From assembly GCF_900114455.1 (NCBI RefSeq), contig NZ_FOTC01000006.1, forward strand, positions 1-64,000: a stretch of DNA of 64,000 nt, written 5' to 3'. How positions within the stretch are numbered: position 1 is the first letter of the stretch; the number at the start of each line of letters is the position of its first letter. The notes beneath the pieces are model-generated. The model worked only from the letters and a program-made list of their open reading frames with translations, was not told where the DNA came from and made no database searches. The DNA comes from Halogranum rubrum. GTDB lineage: Archaea; Halobacteriota; Halobacteria; Halobacteriales; Haloferacaceae. This document shows, piece by piece, positions 43,385 to 52,545 of the stretch. Position numbers and translations under genes: made by a program.

Positions 43385-44497
43385 ATGGCCTCTATACCGA
43401 CTGGCGTCCTAGGGTGTGGAACGATCAGCGACAGGTACTTCGACGCCGCAGAGCGTTTCGACGAGTACGAGATCGTGGCGTGTGCGGATATCGACGAAGA
43501 ACTCGCTCGGGCGAAAGCCGAGAAGTACGATTTAGAGCCCCACGACCCGGAGGGGCTTCTCGATTCAGCCGTCGAGATCATCGTGAACCTCACACCGCCG
43601 TCGGTACACGCGGAGACGTGCGAACAGGCTCTCGACGCTGGAAAGCACGTCTACGTCGAGAAACCGCTCGCACCGAGTCTCGCCGAGGCTCAGCGCATTC
43701 TCGATAAAGCGAAAGATGCCGGGCGACGAGTAGGGGCCGCCCCAGACACGTTTCTGGGGGCTGGTCTACAGACGTGCCGGCGAGTGCTCGACGAAGGACG
43801 GATTGGCGATCCGATCGGCGCGACCGCCGTGTACACCTCGTCCGGCCACGAGTCGTGGCATCCGAATCCCGACTTCTACTACCAAGAGGGAGGCGGCCCA
43901 CTCCTAGATATGGGGCCGTACTACGTGACGGCGCTCGTCTCCCTCCTCGGTCCGGTCGACCGTGTCACCGGGTCGGTAACACGACCACACGACGAGCGGA
44001 CGATTACGAGTGCCCCCCGACACGGCGAGAAAATCAGCGTCGAAGTCCCGACCCACGAGACGGGTATCTTAGAGTTCGCCGATGGACCGGTCGCGACGAT
44101 TACGACATCCTTCGACGTCCAAGACTCGACGTTACCTGAACCGACCTTCGAACTCTACGGAACCGAAGGGACGCTCGCACTCCCGGACCCGAACCACTTC
44201 GAAGGACCCGTTCGCGTCTCGACACACGATAGCGATGGTTTCGAGGAAGTCGAACTCACGCACGAGTATACGGCCGGACGCGGTGCGGGGGTCGCCGACC
44301 TCGCTCGTACGATCCGCGACGGCGAGTGGAGCCATCGGACGAGCGGTGATTTCGCGACCCACGTCCTCGAAGTCCTGACGAGCGTCCGTGCTGCTTCCGA
44401 GCAGGAAACCCATCTCACGACCGATCGCACCCCAGAACGGCCGGAACCACTTCCACAGACGTTCCCGAACGAGTCTTCGAGACCGTCTCTCGATTGA
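43385..44497 (+). CDS. Gfo/Idh/MocA family oxidoreductase
   Basis: The 370-residue protein has GVLGCGTISDRYFDAAERFD as the Rossmann start, the motif YVEKPLAPSLAEAQ with the family lysine, and PLLDMGPYYVTALVSLLGPV with the catalytic-site Asp and Tyr. The substrate domain contains DGPVATITTSFDVQ and an antiparallel sheet. It is divergent from the ThuA gene and converges on the CBM9-like gene (14 bases). Together these suggest a role in oxidising an uncommon sugar or sugar acid, probably from pectin. Substrate unknown. Confidence 0.87.
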   Translation: MASIPTGVLGCGTISDRYFDAAERFDEYEIVACADIDEELARAKAEKYDLEPHDPEGLLDSAVEIIVNLTPPSVHAETCEQALDAGKHVYVEKPLAPSLAEAQRILDKAKDAGRRVGAAPDTFLGAGLQTCRRVLDEGRIGDPIGATAVYTSSGHESWHPNPDFYYQEGGGPLLDMGPYYVTALVSLLGPVDRVTGSVTRPHDERTITSAPRHGEKISVEVPTHETGILEFADGPVATITTSFDVQDSTLPEPTFELYGTEGTLALPDPNHFEGPVRVSTHDSDGFEEVELTHEYTAGRGAGVADLARTIRDGEWSHRTSGDFATHVLEVLTSVRAASEQETHLTTDRTPERPEPLPQTFPNESSRPSLD

Positions 44498-44511
44498 ACT
44501 GTTTAGTGTCT

Positions 44512-45195
44512 CTACTCGAAGTCGATACGGCCGAAGAAGCGCGGAGAGTGATACACCGGCGTCGGGAGGCCGATACGGTTCCACGTCCCTTTCGCTTCGT
44601 CCGGGACGCCACTCCGATAGAAGTTCCCGCGCCACACCGTCTCGGAGTCGGGTCGAAGCGAGAGGTCGGTGAGCGAACGGAGCGTCGACCAGGGAATCCG
44701 TGCTGCGAGCCACCACGAGACGTCGTCCGGCGAAGCGGACTTCGTCGGCCCGGGGACGGACGTCTCGACGGTGACCGAAGCAGCAGCGGCGGGAGAGACG
44801 AGACTGCGACCGATTTCGCGTTCGCGCCAGTTCGGTTCCTGCCACGCCAGTTTGAACGTCCCACAACAGTTCGCCTCGAAGTTGAAGTAGTTCCCTGGAT
44901 CCTCGTTCGTCGCTGGGGCCGGCGTGGCGAAGAACTCGACGGAGCTATCGGCGAACGTCGGCCCGTTCAGTTCGGTTACGTCCGCAGTTATCTCGGTGTC
45001 GTCGGCGTGAAACTGGAGGTAGAGAGCCTCCGTATCGTAGAGGACGCGAGCGGTCGTCGATGGACCCGGTTCGTCGCCCCACGGATACTGGTCGAGTCGT
45101 GCTACGCGTGCGTGCTGCCACACCGTCTCGTCGACGTCGCCGGTCAACGGCACCGTCGTCTCCGCGTCGACGCGGCGAACCTCGTACGCTGTCAT
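44512..45195 (-). CDS. Carbohydrate-binding family 9-like protein
   Basis: The 227-residue protein matches the CBM9-like fold found as stand-alone proteins or attached to secreted glycosidases. It has LTGDVDETVWQHARVARLDQ, ARVLYDTEALYLQFHADDTE, FADSSVEFFATPA with the conserved binding acids, and NYFNFEANCCGTFKLAW, ending WNRIGLPTPVYHSPRFFGRI. No signal peptide is evident, so it would bind a saccharide in the cell. Start ATG 45195. It follows the pectate-lyase-like gene on the same strand after 131 bases, so the two could share a message. Confidence 0.8.
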   Translation of the reverse strand: MTAYEVRRVDAETTVPLTGDVDETVWQHARVARLDQYPWGDEPGPSTTARVLYDTEALYLQFHADDTEITADVTELNGPTFADSSVEFFATPAPATNEDPGNYFNFEANCCGTFKLAWQEPNWREREIGRSLVSPAAAASVTVETSVPGPTKSASPDDVSWWLAARIPWSTLRSLTDLSLRPDSETVWRGNFYRSGVPDEAKGTWNRIGLPTPVYHSPRFFGRIDFE

Positions 45196-45326
45196 GGACG
45201 ACAGTACCAGAGTCGTCCGCAATAAGCTTCCGGCGCTCTCCCGACGGTCGAGCCGGTTCGCGACGGTGGCGACAGATCTCACACAACTGTGGCAACGACC
45301 GGCCAAAGACGGTCGCAGCGGCAGGT

Positions 45327-46877
45327 TCAGATTCCGCCGGTCGGTGTCCGACGGTCGCCCACCGGTGTCGGAAGGGCGGTTCGCTCACCGTCACGAAGTA
45401 CCGTCGCGAGGTGGAGCAACGCCAACGGCCGTGGGTCGTCGAGCAGAATCCGCCCGCGTTCGTCGACGAACGCTCCGGCCGAGTCGTCGAAGCCGGTCGC
45501 GTGCAGTTCGCGACCGACGGTCGCAGCGGCTTCGAGATAGGGGTCGCGACCAGTGGCTTCGTAGAGTTCGAGGAGACCGTACAAGGTCGAGAAATCCAGC
45601 GGCTCGGCGGTGTCAGTCGGGTGAATCTCTGGCGAACCAGCTTGCGGGCCGAGATGCCCTAAACCGAGACCGCGGGCGATATCCAGAACCATCTGCCAGC
45701 AGACCGAGTCACCCGTAGCTCGATACGCTTGTGCGTACAGCCAGAAGAAGTCGGAACCGGCTTCGATGGGGCCGACGATGCGTCCTTTGGGTCCGAAGTA
45801 TCCGTCGCGACGGCAGACGAACCCCTCTAAACTGAACCCGTCCGTGAGCATCGGTTCGAAGTCGTTCGTCTCGGGCCGATACGCCGCTTGACGCCACGCA
45901 CGAAGCTCTTCGACCGCCCACTGCGTAAACGACGTGCCCCGCTCACCGAGTCGTTCGCCGAGCGTCAACTGTTGCCGTTGGACGATTGGTCTCGGCCGAA
46001 AGAGCGTCCCCTCGTACACGAGGTGATCCCCGTGGATGTACGGAGCAAACTGATACTGGGCACGGTCACCACGAATCGACGGGCCGTCACAGTAGCTCGG
46101 ATGCTGACTGAACTGATAGCCGCTGATTCCCGGCTCTTGTCGCGTCTCGACGTACCGTCGAGCCAGGTTCTCGCTCCACGCCAGTGGTCCGTCGTCGTCG
46201 GTGAGGGAAGCGAGTACGCCCGCCGCGTAGTAGAGGTCACTCCCCGTATTGACGAAGGTCAATCCGTCGCCCCAGAAGAAGACGTCACCACCCTCGTATT
46301 CGTGGTTCCACGGCGACGGTACCTCAGAGGTGGCATCCACGTCAGGTTCGTCGGTCCACGCCCCGTGTCGATTGAAGTCGAGCGTCTCCCACTCTCGGAC
46401 GTGAGCCTCCCAGAACGTCTCGATGAACTGTCGCGTACGCGCTTCGTCGACCTCCCAGAGGAACTCGTAGAACGGATACTCGAACTTCAACTCGTGGCTG
46501 TCTTTGTGGACGACGACCTCGTCCCTATCGAGGTCGTAAGCGGCGTGGCCGCCCCAGTAGACGAGTCCGGCGTCGTCGGTCAACTCGTCGAAGACCCAGG
46601 TGACGATGGTCGCCGCCTCCTCGGAGTACTCTCTCGTTCCGGTGAGACGAGTGAGGCCGACGAGTACCCGGAGGAACTCCTGTTGGAATGCGAAGTTCGA
46701 GAGTCGGCGGTCGCCGTCGACGTCGCGCGCGTCGTACGGGAGCGCCTCCATCGTCTCCCCGTCGAGAGCGTCGGCCAACAACGGCGTTCGTTCGTCACCG
46801 TATCGGTCGCGTCCGTGTTCGACAACGGTGTCGGCGTGGGTCCTGATGGAGTCGACGAGCGTCGCTGGTAGTGTCAC
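45327..46877 (-). CDS. Alpha/alpha-barrel protein, probable pectate-lyase-like enzyme
   Basis: The 516-residue protein is rich in paired helices. Segments such as SNFAFQQEFLRVLVGLTRLT, GLVYWGGHAAYDLDRDEVVV, HELKFEYPFYEFLWEVD, LDFNRHGAWTDEPD and DFSTLYGLLELYEATGRDPY recall proteins annotated as pectate lyases in planctomycetes and verrucomicrobia, and more loosely polysaccharide lyase family 2/10 barrels. No signal peptide is visible. The start is GTG at 46877; no nearby ATG is in frame. GTTCTCTA, half of the operator motif, lies at 46880-46887. The pectin-related neighbours support a pectin role, but another uronide-processing activity is possible. Confidence 0.65.
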   Translation of the reverse strand: MTLPATLVDSIRTHADTVVEHGRDRYGDERTPLLADALDGETMEALPYDARDVDGDRRLSNFAFQQEFLRVLVGLTRLTGTREYSEEAATIVTWVFDELTDDAGLVYWGGHAAYDLDRDEVVVHKDSHELKFEYPFYEFLWEVDEARTRQFIETFWEAHVREWETLDFNRHGAWTDEPDVDATSEVPSPWNHEYEGGDVFFWGDGLTFVNTGSDLYYAAGVLASLTDDDGPLAWSENLARRYVETRQEPGISGYQFSQHPSYCDGPSIRGDRAQYQFAPYIHGDHLVYEGTLFRPRPIVQRQQLTLGERLGERGTSFTQWAVEELRAWRQAAYRPETNDFEPMLTDGFSLEGFVCRRDGYFGPKGRIVGPIEAGSDFFWLYAQAYRATGDSVCWQMVLDIARGLGLGHLGPQAGSPEIHPTDTAEPLDFSTLYGLLELYEATGRDPYLEAAATVGRELHATGFDDSAGAFVDERGRILLDDPRPLALLHLATVLRDGERTALPTPVGDRRTPTGGI

Positions 46878-47068
46878 GGGTTCTCTAGCAAGTAGCCCAC
46901 GTACGGAAACATGAACTTTCGGGTCGGGTTGGGTAATCCCGTCTTGACGTCGTCGGTCGCGTCAGTCCGAAAGATGGTTTCTAGCGTCGCGCGGAGACGA
47001 TATCTCTAGTCGATATTGCCACAACATTTATGCACTATTGGTATCACCTTTTCGTCGGAGTTCACACA

Positions 47069-49177
47069 ATGAAGTCCAACAGACGGACGTTTCTGCGAGC
47101 GATCGGAGCGGGGAGCATCGGCACTGCCGCGTTACCGCTATCGGGCGGGACTGCTACGGCGGCAACGATAATCACGATTCAGGGAGGAGGTGCGGACATC
47201 TGGAACAGAGAAGACGCGTTCCACTTCTACTATCAGTCGCTGACAGGTGACTTCGACGTGGTGGTACAGAACGCCGAACTCGAACGGACCGACGCTAACG
47301 CGAAGACGGGACTCATGGTCCGAGAGTCGCTCGACGCCGACGCGAAGAACGTGATGCTTCGCCGAACGCCCGACGGGATGGTCTCGCTCCAGTGGCGGCC
47401 GGAGGCGGGCGCAGACACGCTGAGTACGACCTCGGGCGGCGAAGACGAGAGCGACGTCGAAGGGGGCGGTATCGAAGCCGATTGGGTACGGCTGAAGCGG
47501 AGCGGTGACACTGTCGAGGCGTACGGTTCCACGGACGGGAACGACTGGACACGAATCGCACAGCTCGGCACAGAGAACCTCGAACTCGGATCGAGTACGT
47601 ACGTCGGCGTGCCCGTCACGAGTCACAAGGTGGGGACGCTCTGTACCGCCAAACTCCGCAACCTCTCTGGAATTTCACCCACGACCAATCGAGACATCGG
47701 CGAGATAGAGGTCGCCGGAAGCGTCTCCGTCGAAGAGGGTGTTCCCCTCGTCTCGACCGGGTCACCGACGGACGTGACCTCGGGGTCGGTGACGCTACGC
47801 GGAGAACTGACAAACTTCGGCGGCGCAGAGACCGCCGACTGTTACTTCGAGTATCGGGAAGTGCCGACGGAGTCGTGGACGGCGACGGCGACGCAGACCC
47901 GTTCCGAGACGGGCGAGTTCTCGGCTGACGTCGACGAGCTGACCAGCAGACGGTACTACGAGGTGCGGGCAGTCGCCGACGTGAGCGACGACGACGTGGC
48001 GACGGGGTCGACGCGTACGTTCGGGACGCCCAGTCGCTCGAACGGAAACGGCGGACACGGACCATCGAGTGTCTCGGCGTTCGATCCGGGTGACGGGTTT
48101 GCAGACGTCGCCCCGTGGCTCGACAACGACACACCGGTCATCAAAATCACCGAACCGACGCGTCGGCAACTCGAGGCGGCGACCAGCGTCGACGGACCAC
48201 GACTCGTGGTCTTCGAAACCAGCGGTACGATCGACCTCGAAGCCCAACGGCTCACCGTCGGCAACGACCAGTTGTATCTCGCGGGGCAGACGGCCCCGTC
48301 GCCGGGAATCACGCTGATTAGGGGTGGTCTCTGGTTGACCGCCGACGACTGCGTGGTCCAGCACCTCCGCGTCCGACCGGGCGACGCCGGTCAGGACACG
48401 GGGTGGGAACCCGACGCCATCCAGACAGGCGACGGGACGTCGAACAACGTCATCGACCACTGTACCGGAACGTGGTCGGTCGACGAGAACATCAACGTCG
48501 GTTACGACACCACCGACACGACGATTTCGAACTGTCTGATCGCAGAACCGCTGAACGACGCGACCCACTCGAAGGGCGAACACGGCTACAACTCTATCAT
48601 CGGGGACGGTGCGAAGAACGTCGCGTACGTGGGCAACGTCCTCGCCTACGCGACCGACCGCAACCCCCGACTGAAGGAGGGGACCGAAACCGTCGTCGTC
48701 AACAACCTCATCCACCGGTACGAAGACGGAATGTGGGCCGACCCCGACACGGCACACAGCATCGAAGGGAACGTCTTCCAGTGGCCGACCAGCGACAAAG
48801 CGAACATCTTCGGCGAGGGAAGCGTCTACGCCGCAGACAACGTCCTCGACGGAGACGCCGACGTCGCCATAGTGGGTGACGAAATCACCAGACTCGACTC
48901 GCGACCCCTGTGGCCAGACCGGCTAGAGCGCCTCGAGACGGGTCGCGTTGCGGAGCACAACCTCGAAAACGCGGGTGCGCGTCCCGCTGACCGGACCGCA
49001 CAGGACAGTCGAATCGTCGAGAACGTCCGAACGAGCGGAGGAAGCGTCATCGACAGCCAAGAGGAGGTCGGTGGCTATCCTGAACTCCCGGAGCAAAGTC
49101 ATCAGTTAGACGTACCGCAGGCGGGCACACGTGCGTGGCTCCGGTCTTGGGCCCGAGAAGTCGAAGCGGCCGACTGA
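47069..49177 (+). CDS. Tat-exported pectate lyase-like protein (PL1-type beta-helix) with N-terminal beta-sandwich
   Basis: The 702-residue protein has a Tat signal (NRRTFLRAIGAGSIGTAALP, then cleavage near TATAA) and no lipobox, so it is secreted. Residues about 35-195 form a DUF1349-like sandwich (FYYQSLTGDFDVVVQNAELE, DWVRLKRSGDTVEAYGS). A fibronectin-like linker follows (about 225-320). From about 350 a right-handed beta-helix begins: LVVFETSGTIDLEAQRLTVG, YLAGQTAPSPGITLIRGG, VVQHLRVRPGD, IDHCTGTWSVDENINV, LIHRYEDGM. These are PL1-type pectate lyase features. It would cut pectate outside the cell. Start ATG 47069; TATA-like catttatg at 47025-47032. Confidence 0.85.
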   Translation: MKSNRRTFLRAIGAGSIGTAALPLSGGTATAATIITIQGGGADIWNREDAFHFYYQSLTGDFDVVVQNAELERTDANAKTGLMVRESLDADAKNVMLRRTPDGMVSLQWRPEAGADTLSTTSGGEDESDVEGGGIEADWVRLKRSGDTVEAYGSTDGNDWTRIAQLGTENLELGSSTYVGVPVTSHKVGTLCTAKLRNLSGISPTTNRDIGEIEVAGSVSVEEGVPLVSTGSPTDVTSGSVTLRGELTNFGGAETADCYFEYREVPTESWTATATQTRSETGEFSADVDELTSRRYYEVRAVADVSDDDVATGSTRTFGTPSRSNGNGGHGPSSVSAFDPGDGFADVAPWLDNDTPVIKITEPTRRQLEAATSVDGPRLVVFETSGTIDLEAQRLTVGNDQLYLAGQTAPSPGITLIRGGLWLTADDCVVQHLRVRPGDAGQDTGWEPDAIQTGDGTSNNVIDHCTGTWSVDENINVGYDTTDTTISNCLIAEPLNDATHSKGEHGYNSIIGDGAKNVAYVGNVLAYATDRNPRLKEGTETVVVNNLIHRYEDGMWADPDTAHSIEGNVFQWPTSDKANIFGEGSVYAADNVLDGDADVAIVGDEITRLDSRPLWPDRLERLETGRVAEHNLENAGARPADRTAQDSRIVENVRTSGGSVIDSQEEVGGYPELPEQSHQLDVPQAGTRAWLRSWAREVEAAD

Positions 49178-49261
49178 GAACCTACAGGAGACCGCCCGTC
49201 TTCTGGCCGGCGAACCGTTCTTGGCGTAACGTTTATCCCCACACTCCGAAACCATCGACTG

Positions 49262-50812
49262 ATGTCAGACTTAGCGACCTCCCCGTACGACGTGCGCGAA
49301 TACGGGGCGACGGGCGACGGGGACGCACTCGAGACAGATGCGCTTCAGCGTGCGCTCGACGATTGTGCCGAGAACGGAGGCACCGTACACGTGCCGCCGG
49401 GGACGTATCGCACCGAACCGCTTCGCGTCGGCGACGACACGACGCTCCATCTCGAAGCCGGTTCCACACTGCAGTTCGCACGGGATTACACGGCGTTTCC
49501 GACGGTCGAGAGTCGATGGGAGGGGTGGAACCAAGCCGGATTCCACCCCTGTCTACTCGTCGACGACGCCGAGAACGTCGCCGTCACCGGTCGAGGAGTA
49601 ATCGACGGACAGGGCGACTACTGGTGGGAGTTCTACGACATGCCCGACTCCGAGTATCCCGACGGACTGAAAGAGCGACTGGCCGAGTTCGACGCCCTGA
49701 ACGACAAAGCCGACGACGTGAGCAGTTTCACACTTCGTCCGCCGCTGTTTCAGGTCTCGGAGTCGGAGAACGTCACCGTCTCGGGTGTGACGCTTCGGAA
49801 CTCGCCGTTCTGGAACACTCACATCGTCTACTCGAAGAACGTCACGCTCCACGACGTCAACGTCGAGAACCCAGCGGATGCTCCCAACGGAGACGGAATC
49901 GACATCGACTCCTCACGGTTCGTCCGCATCAGCGACACCTACATCAACGCCGGTGACGACGCCATCTGCATCAAGTCGGGGAAGAACGCGGAGGGACGAG
50001 AGGTCGGTCGCCCGGCCGCTCAGATTACGGTCACGAACTGTACGGTCGAGGCTGGACACGGTGGAATCGTCATCGGCAGTGAGATGTCCGGGGACGTACG
50101 GGACGTCACCGTCACCAACTGTACGTTCACGGACACCGACCGCGGCGTCCGTATCAAGACGCAACGTGACCGCGGTGGTGTCGTCGAGGACCTTCGCTTC
50201 GACAACATCGTGATGCGGCGGGTGACCTGTCCGTTCGTCATCAACGGGTACTACTTCATGGACATCGACAGCGACCCGGTCCCCGTCGACGAGACGACAC
50301 CGATGGTCCGGAACGTCCACTTCCACAACATCACCGCTCGTGATGTCTCGTACGCGGGATTCTTCGCGGGGTTGCCGGAACAGCCGTTCGAGGGACTCTC
50401 GTTCAGCAACGTCAGTATCGACGCGACGCGCGCGCTCGACGCGACGGATATCTCGCCCGCGATGGCGGAGAACTACGACGCGTCGCACACCTTCTACTGC
50501 AAGTCACTCGGGGACGTCTCGTTTCGAGACGTCGAGATTACGGTCCCCGAGAGCCCCGCACTGGCCTTCGAGGAAGTCGAGTCGGTCTCTATCGACGGCC
50601 TTCGACTCCGCGGCGACGGACACACACCGGCCGTGACAGTGAGAGACGTCGGGACGACGCGGATTCACGGCTGTCATGTTCCCTCCTCGAGTGGACCGTT
50701 CCTCAGGGTCGGTGGATCGTCAACTCAGACAGTGACGCTCTCTGGAAACGACGAGAGCCTCGACGAGCGTATCGAACTCACCGAGACGGCAACCGAGACG
50801 ACTGTCCAGTAG
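49262..50812 (+). CDS. Polygalacturonase-type hydrolase, GH28
   Basis: The 516-residue right-handed beta-helix protein begins with the pectate-lyase-3-like opening YDVREYGATGDGDALETDAL. It carries the GH28 active-site motifs in order: NGDGIDIDSS (NTD variant), AGDDAICIKSG (both aspartates), AGHGGIVIGSE (HGG) and GVRIKT (RIK). It hydrolyses galacturonan chains or oligomers. No signal peptide is present, unlike the lyase gene before it on the same strand, so it likely finishes imported oligogalacturonides. A TATA-like cgtttatc at 49229-49236 lies about 30 bases before the ATG. Confidence 0.92.
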   Translation: MSDLATSPYDVREYGATGDGDALETDALQRALDDCAENGGTVHVPPGTYRTEPLRVGDDTTLHLEAGSTLQFARDYTAFPTVESRWEGWNQAGFHPCLLVDDAENVAVTGRGVIDGQGDYWWEFYDMPDSEYPDGLKERLAEFDALNDKADDVSSFTLRPPLFQVSESENVTVSGVTLRNSPFWNTHIVYSKNVTLHDVNVENPADAPNGDGIDIDSSRFVRISDTYINAGDDAICIKSGKNAEGREVGRPAAQITVTNCTVEAGHGGIVIGSEMSGDVRDVTVTNCTFTDTDRGVRIKTQRDRGGVVEDLRFDNIVMRRVTCPFVINGYYFMDIDSDPVPVDETTPMVRNVHFHNITARDVSYAGFFAGLPEQPFEGLSFSNVSIDATRALDATDISPAMAENYDASHTFYCKSLGDVSFRDVEITVPESPALAFEEVESVSIDGLRLRGDGHTPAVTVRDVGTTRIHGCHVPSSSGPFLRVGGSSTQTVTLSGNDESLDERIELTETATETTVQ

Positions 50813-51389
50813 TCGTAGTGCGCTCGTACGGGTGAGTTTCGAAAACTGACACTCGACGACCTCTCGCCGCCTCTTTGTCGTGTTTTTACCGTCGCATTCG
50901 TCCTGTAGAAGCGCGCTACGTGACCTTCTCTCCATCCTGACTAGTGGTAGCTCTCTATCGACTGTCGCTCGCGTGCCTCGACACGTACTCTTTTTCTCGA
51001 GACGACTGCTCTCGCCGCCCGCTCGAAGCCTGTCTGTTCCCCCCTCGCGAACAGTATCCTGTCGTTTACCGGCGAACACCAGTTGTCAAACGAACCGAAG
51101 GGATGGTCTCTACGTTCTCCTTCGCAAGCTGATTTGGGCCAATCCGTGTCGACAGTAGGTCTGTCTTCGGGGCAATCAGAATAATCACTCTCCACCACTT
51201 TCGGTGTCGTCGGTTGGGATTACAGTTCTAAATGTGTAATGAAGGCAGAGAGAGCGAGCGCGGGGTGTTCCCCCTTGGGGAACAAAGTACCGGGTGACCA
51301 GGCTAGCACTCCCCCTTCGCACGAGTGAATCGACAGCATCTGTGCAAAAAGCTATTATAGATCGTTCATAGAACGACAACACAGCAACA
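50813..51389. other. Intergenic with hairpin and operator-like repeat, no supported gene
   Basis: 577 bases. GTTCCCC-CTT-GGGGAAC (51267-51283) is a perfect 7-bp stem with a 3-base loop. TCGTTC (51362-51367) and GAACGA (51371-51376) form an inverted repeat just downstream of a TATA-like ctattata (51351-51358), in the position of an operator for the oxidoreductase gene at 51390. No frame looks coding. Confidence 0.5.
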
Positions 51390-52439
51390 ATGGAGAACGA
51401 AATGCATTCGGAAGGATCCCTTCGTGTCGGCCTGGTTGGGTTGGGGAGCCTGGGAATCCGTCTCGGCCGCGAGTTCGACCGACTCTCGGGAGCAGAACTC
51501 GTCGCACTCGCAGATGTCAGTCAAGAGATTCTGGGTTCGGCCGGTCGCGAACTGGGCGTGCCGATGTCCGAACAGTACGCGGAGTACGAGACCATGTTGG
51601 ACGAAGCGTCGCTCGACGCTGTGGCGATTGCGACACCCAACGGCCTCCACTACGACCAAGCGACGACGGCACTCGACCGAGGGCTCCACGTCCTCTGCGA
51701 AAAGCCGCTCTCGACGACAGTTTCCGACGCACTCGACCTGACCCGGCGGGCGGAGTCGGGCGAGGAGGTAGTGATGTTGGGCTACCAACGTCACCTCAAT
51801 CCGGCGTTCATCGCCGGGCGGGAACGTTGGGCGCTCGGCGAACTCCGTCCCACGTTCATCACGGGCGAGATTACCCACGATTGGCGTGAGTACTACGAGG
51901 AGATGACGGATTGGCGGATGGACCCGGAACTGAGCGGTGGTGGCCATCTCCTGAACGTGGGAACGCACATCATCGAGGCGATTCTCTGGATGACGAACCT
52001 CACGCCGACTCACGTCACGGCGAACATCGAATTCCACGACGAGGAGCAACTCTTCGACAAACAGACGTCCATGCTCGTCGAGTTCGAGAACGGCACCGTG
52101 GCGAACATCGCCGACACGGGTATCGTGCCGAGGACGAGAGAACACATCCACATCTGGGACGACGAAGGTGCAGTCTACTTCGAAGGTCGTGAGTGGGACG
52201 ACCGAACGGCCTACACGATAGACACCGAAGGAACGGAACACAGACCGTACCCCAGTGACTGCGGGAGCAAAGCGGCGGCGTTCGTCGAGTCCATCGCCGA
52301 CGGCACGGAACCGCCGTCGACAGCACGAGACGCGCTCTGGGCTACTATCGTCACGATGGCCGCCTACGAGTCGGGTCGGCGCGACGAGCGAATCGACATC
52401 GTCGAGCACTACCCCGCCCTCGAAGACTGCCCTCGTTGA
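51390..52439 (+). CDS. Gfo/Idh/MocA family oxidoreductase
   Basis: The 349-residue protein has RVGLVGLGSLGIRLGREFDR as dinucleotide fold, VLCEKPLSTTVSDALDLT with the catalytic lysine, and ELSGGGHLLNVGTHIIEAIL in the position of the substrate-site helix, where histidine replaces the tyrosine seen in many relatives. The C-terminal sheet includes SMLVEFENGTVANIADTGIV. It precedes importer 2 on the same strand by 106 bases, which contain a strong separate promoter. Substrate probably a sugar or uronide derivative. The start is ATG 51390; an internal ATG at codon 5 is possible. Confidence 0.87.
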   Translation: MENEMHSEGSLRVGLVGLGSLGIRLGREFDRLSGAELVALADVSQEILGSAGRELGVPMSEQYAEYETMLDEASLDAVAIATPNGLHYDQATTALDRGLHVLCEKPLSTTVSDALDLTRRAESGEEVVMLGYQRHLNPAFIAGRERWALGELRPTFITGEITHDWREYYEEMTDWRMDPELSGGGHLLNVGTHIIEAILWMTNLTPTHVTANIEFHDEEQLFDKQTSMLVEFENGTVANIADTGIVPRTREHIHIWDDEGAVYFEGREWDDRTAYTIDTEGTEHRPYPSDCGSKAAAFVESIADGTEPPSTARDALWATIVTMAAYESGRRDERIDIVEHYPALEDCPR

Positions 52440-52510
52440 GACGCTCTGGGCCGCTTCGACTGCGGAACGCGTTCTTTTTGACACGACCGTATAGGCAGAG
52501 ATAATGATAG

Positions 52511-52525
52511 TTAAATATATATAGG
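52511..52525 (+). promoter_or_regulatory. Promoter (extended TATA) of importer 2 binding protein
   Basis: TTAAATATATATAGG is the most AT-rich promoter in the window and ends about 20 bases before the ATG at 52546, giving a leaderless transcript. It points to high expression of the binding protein. Confidence 0.7.
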
Positions 52526-52545
52526 GGACTTTGTATTGTTTTACC

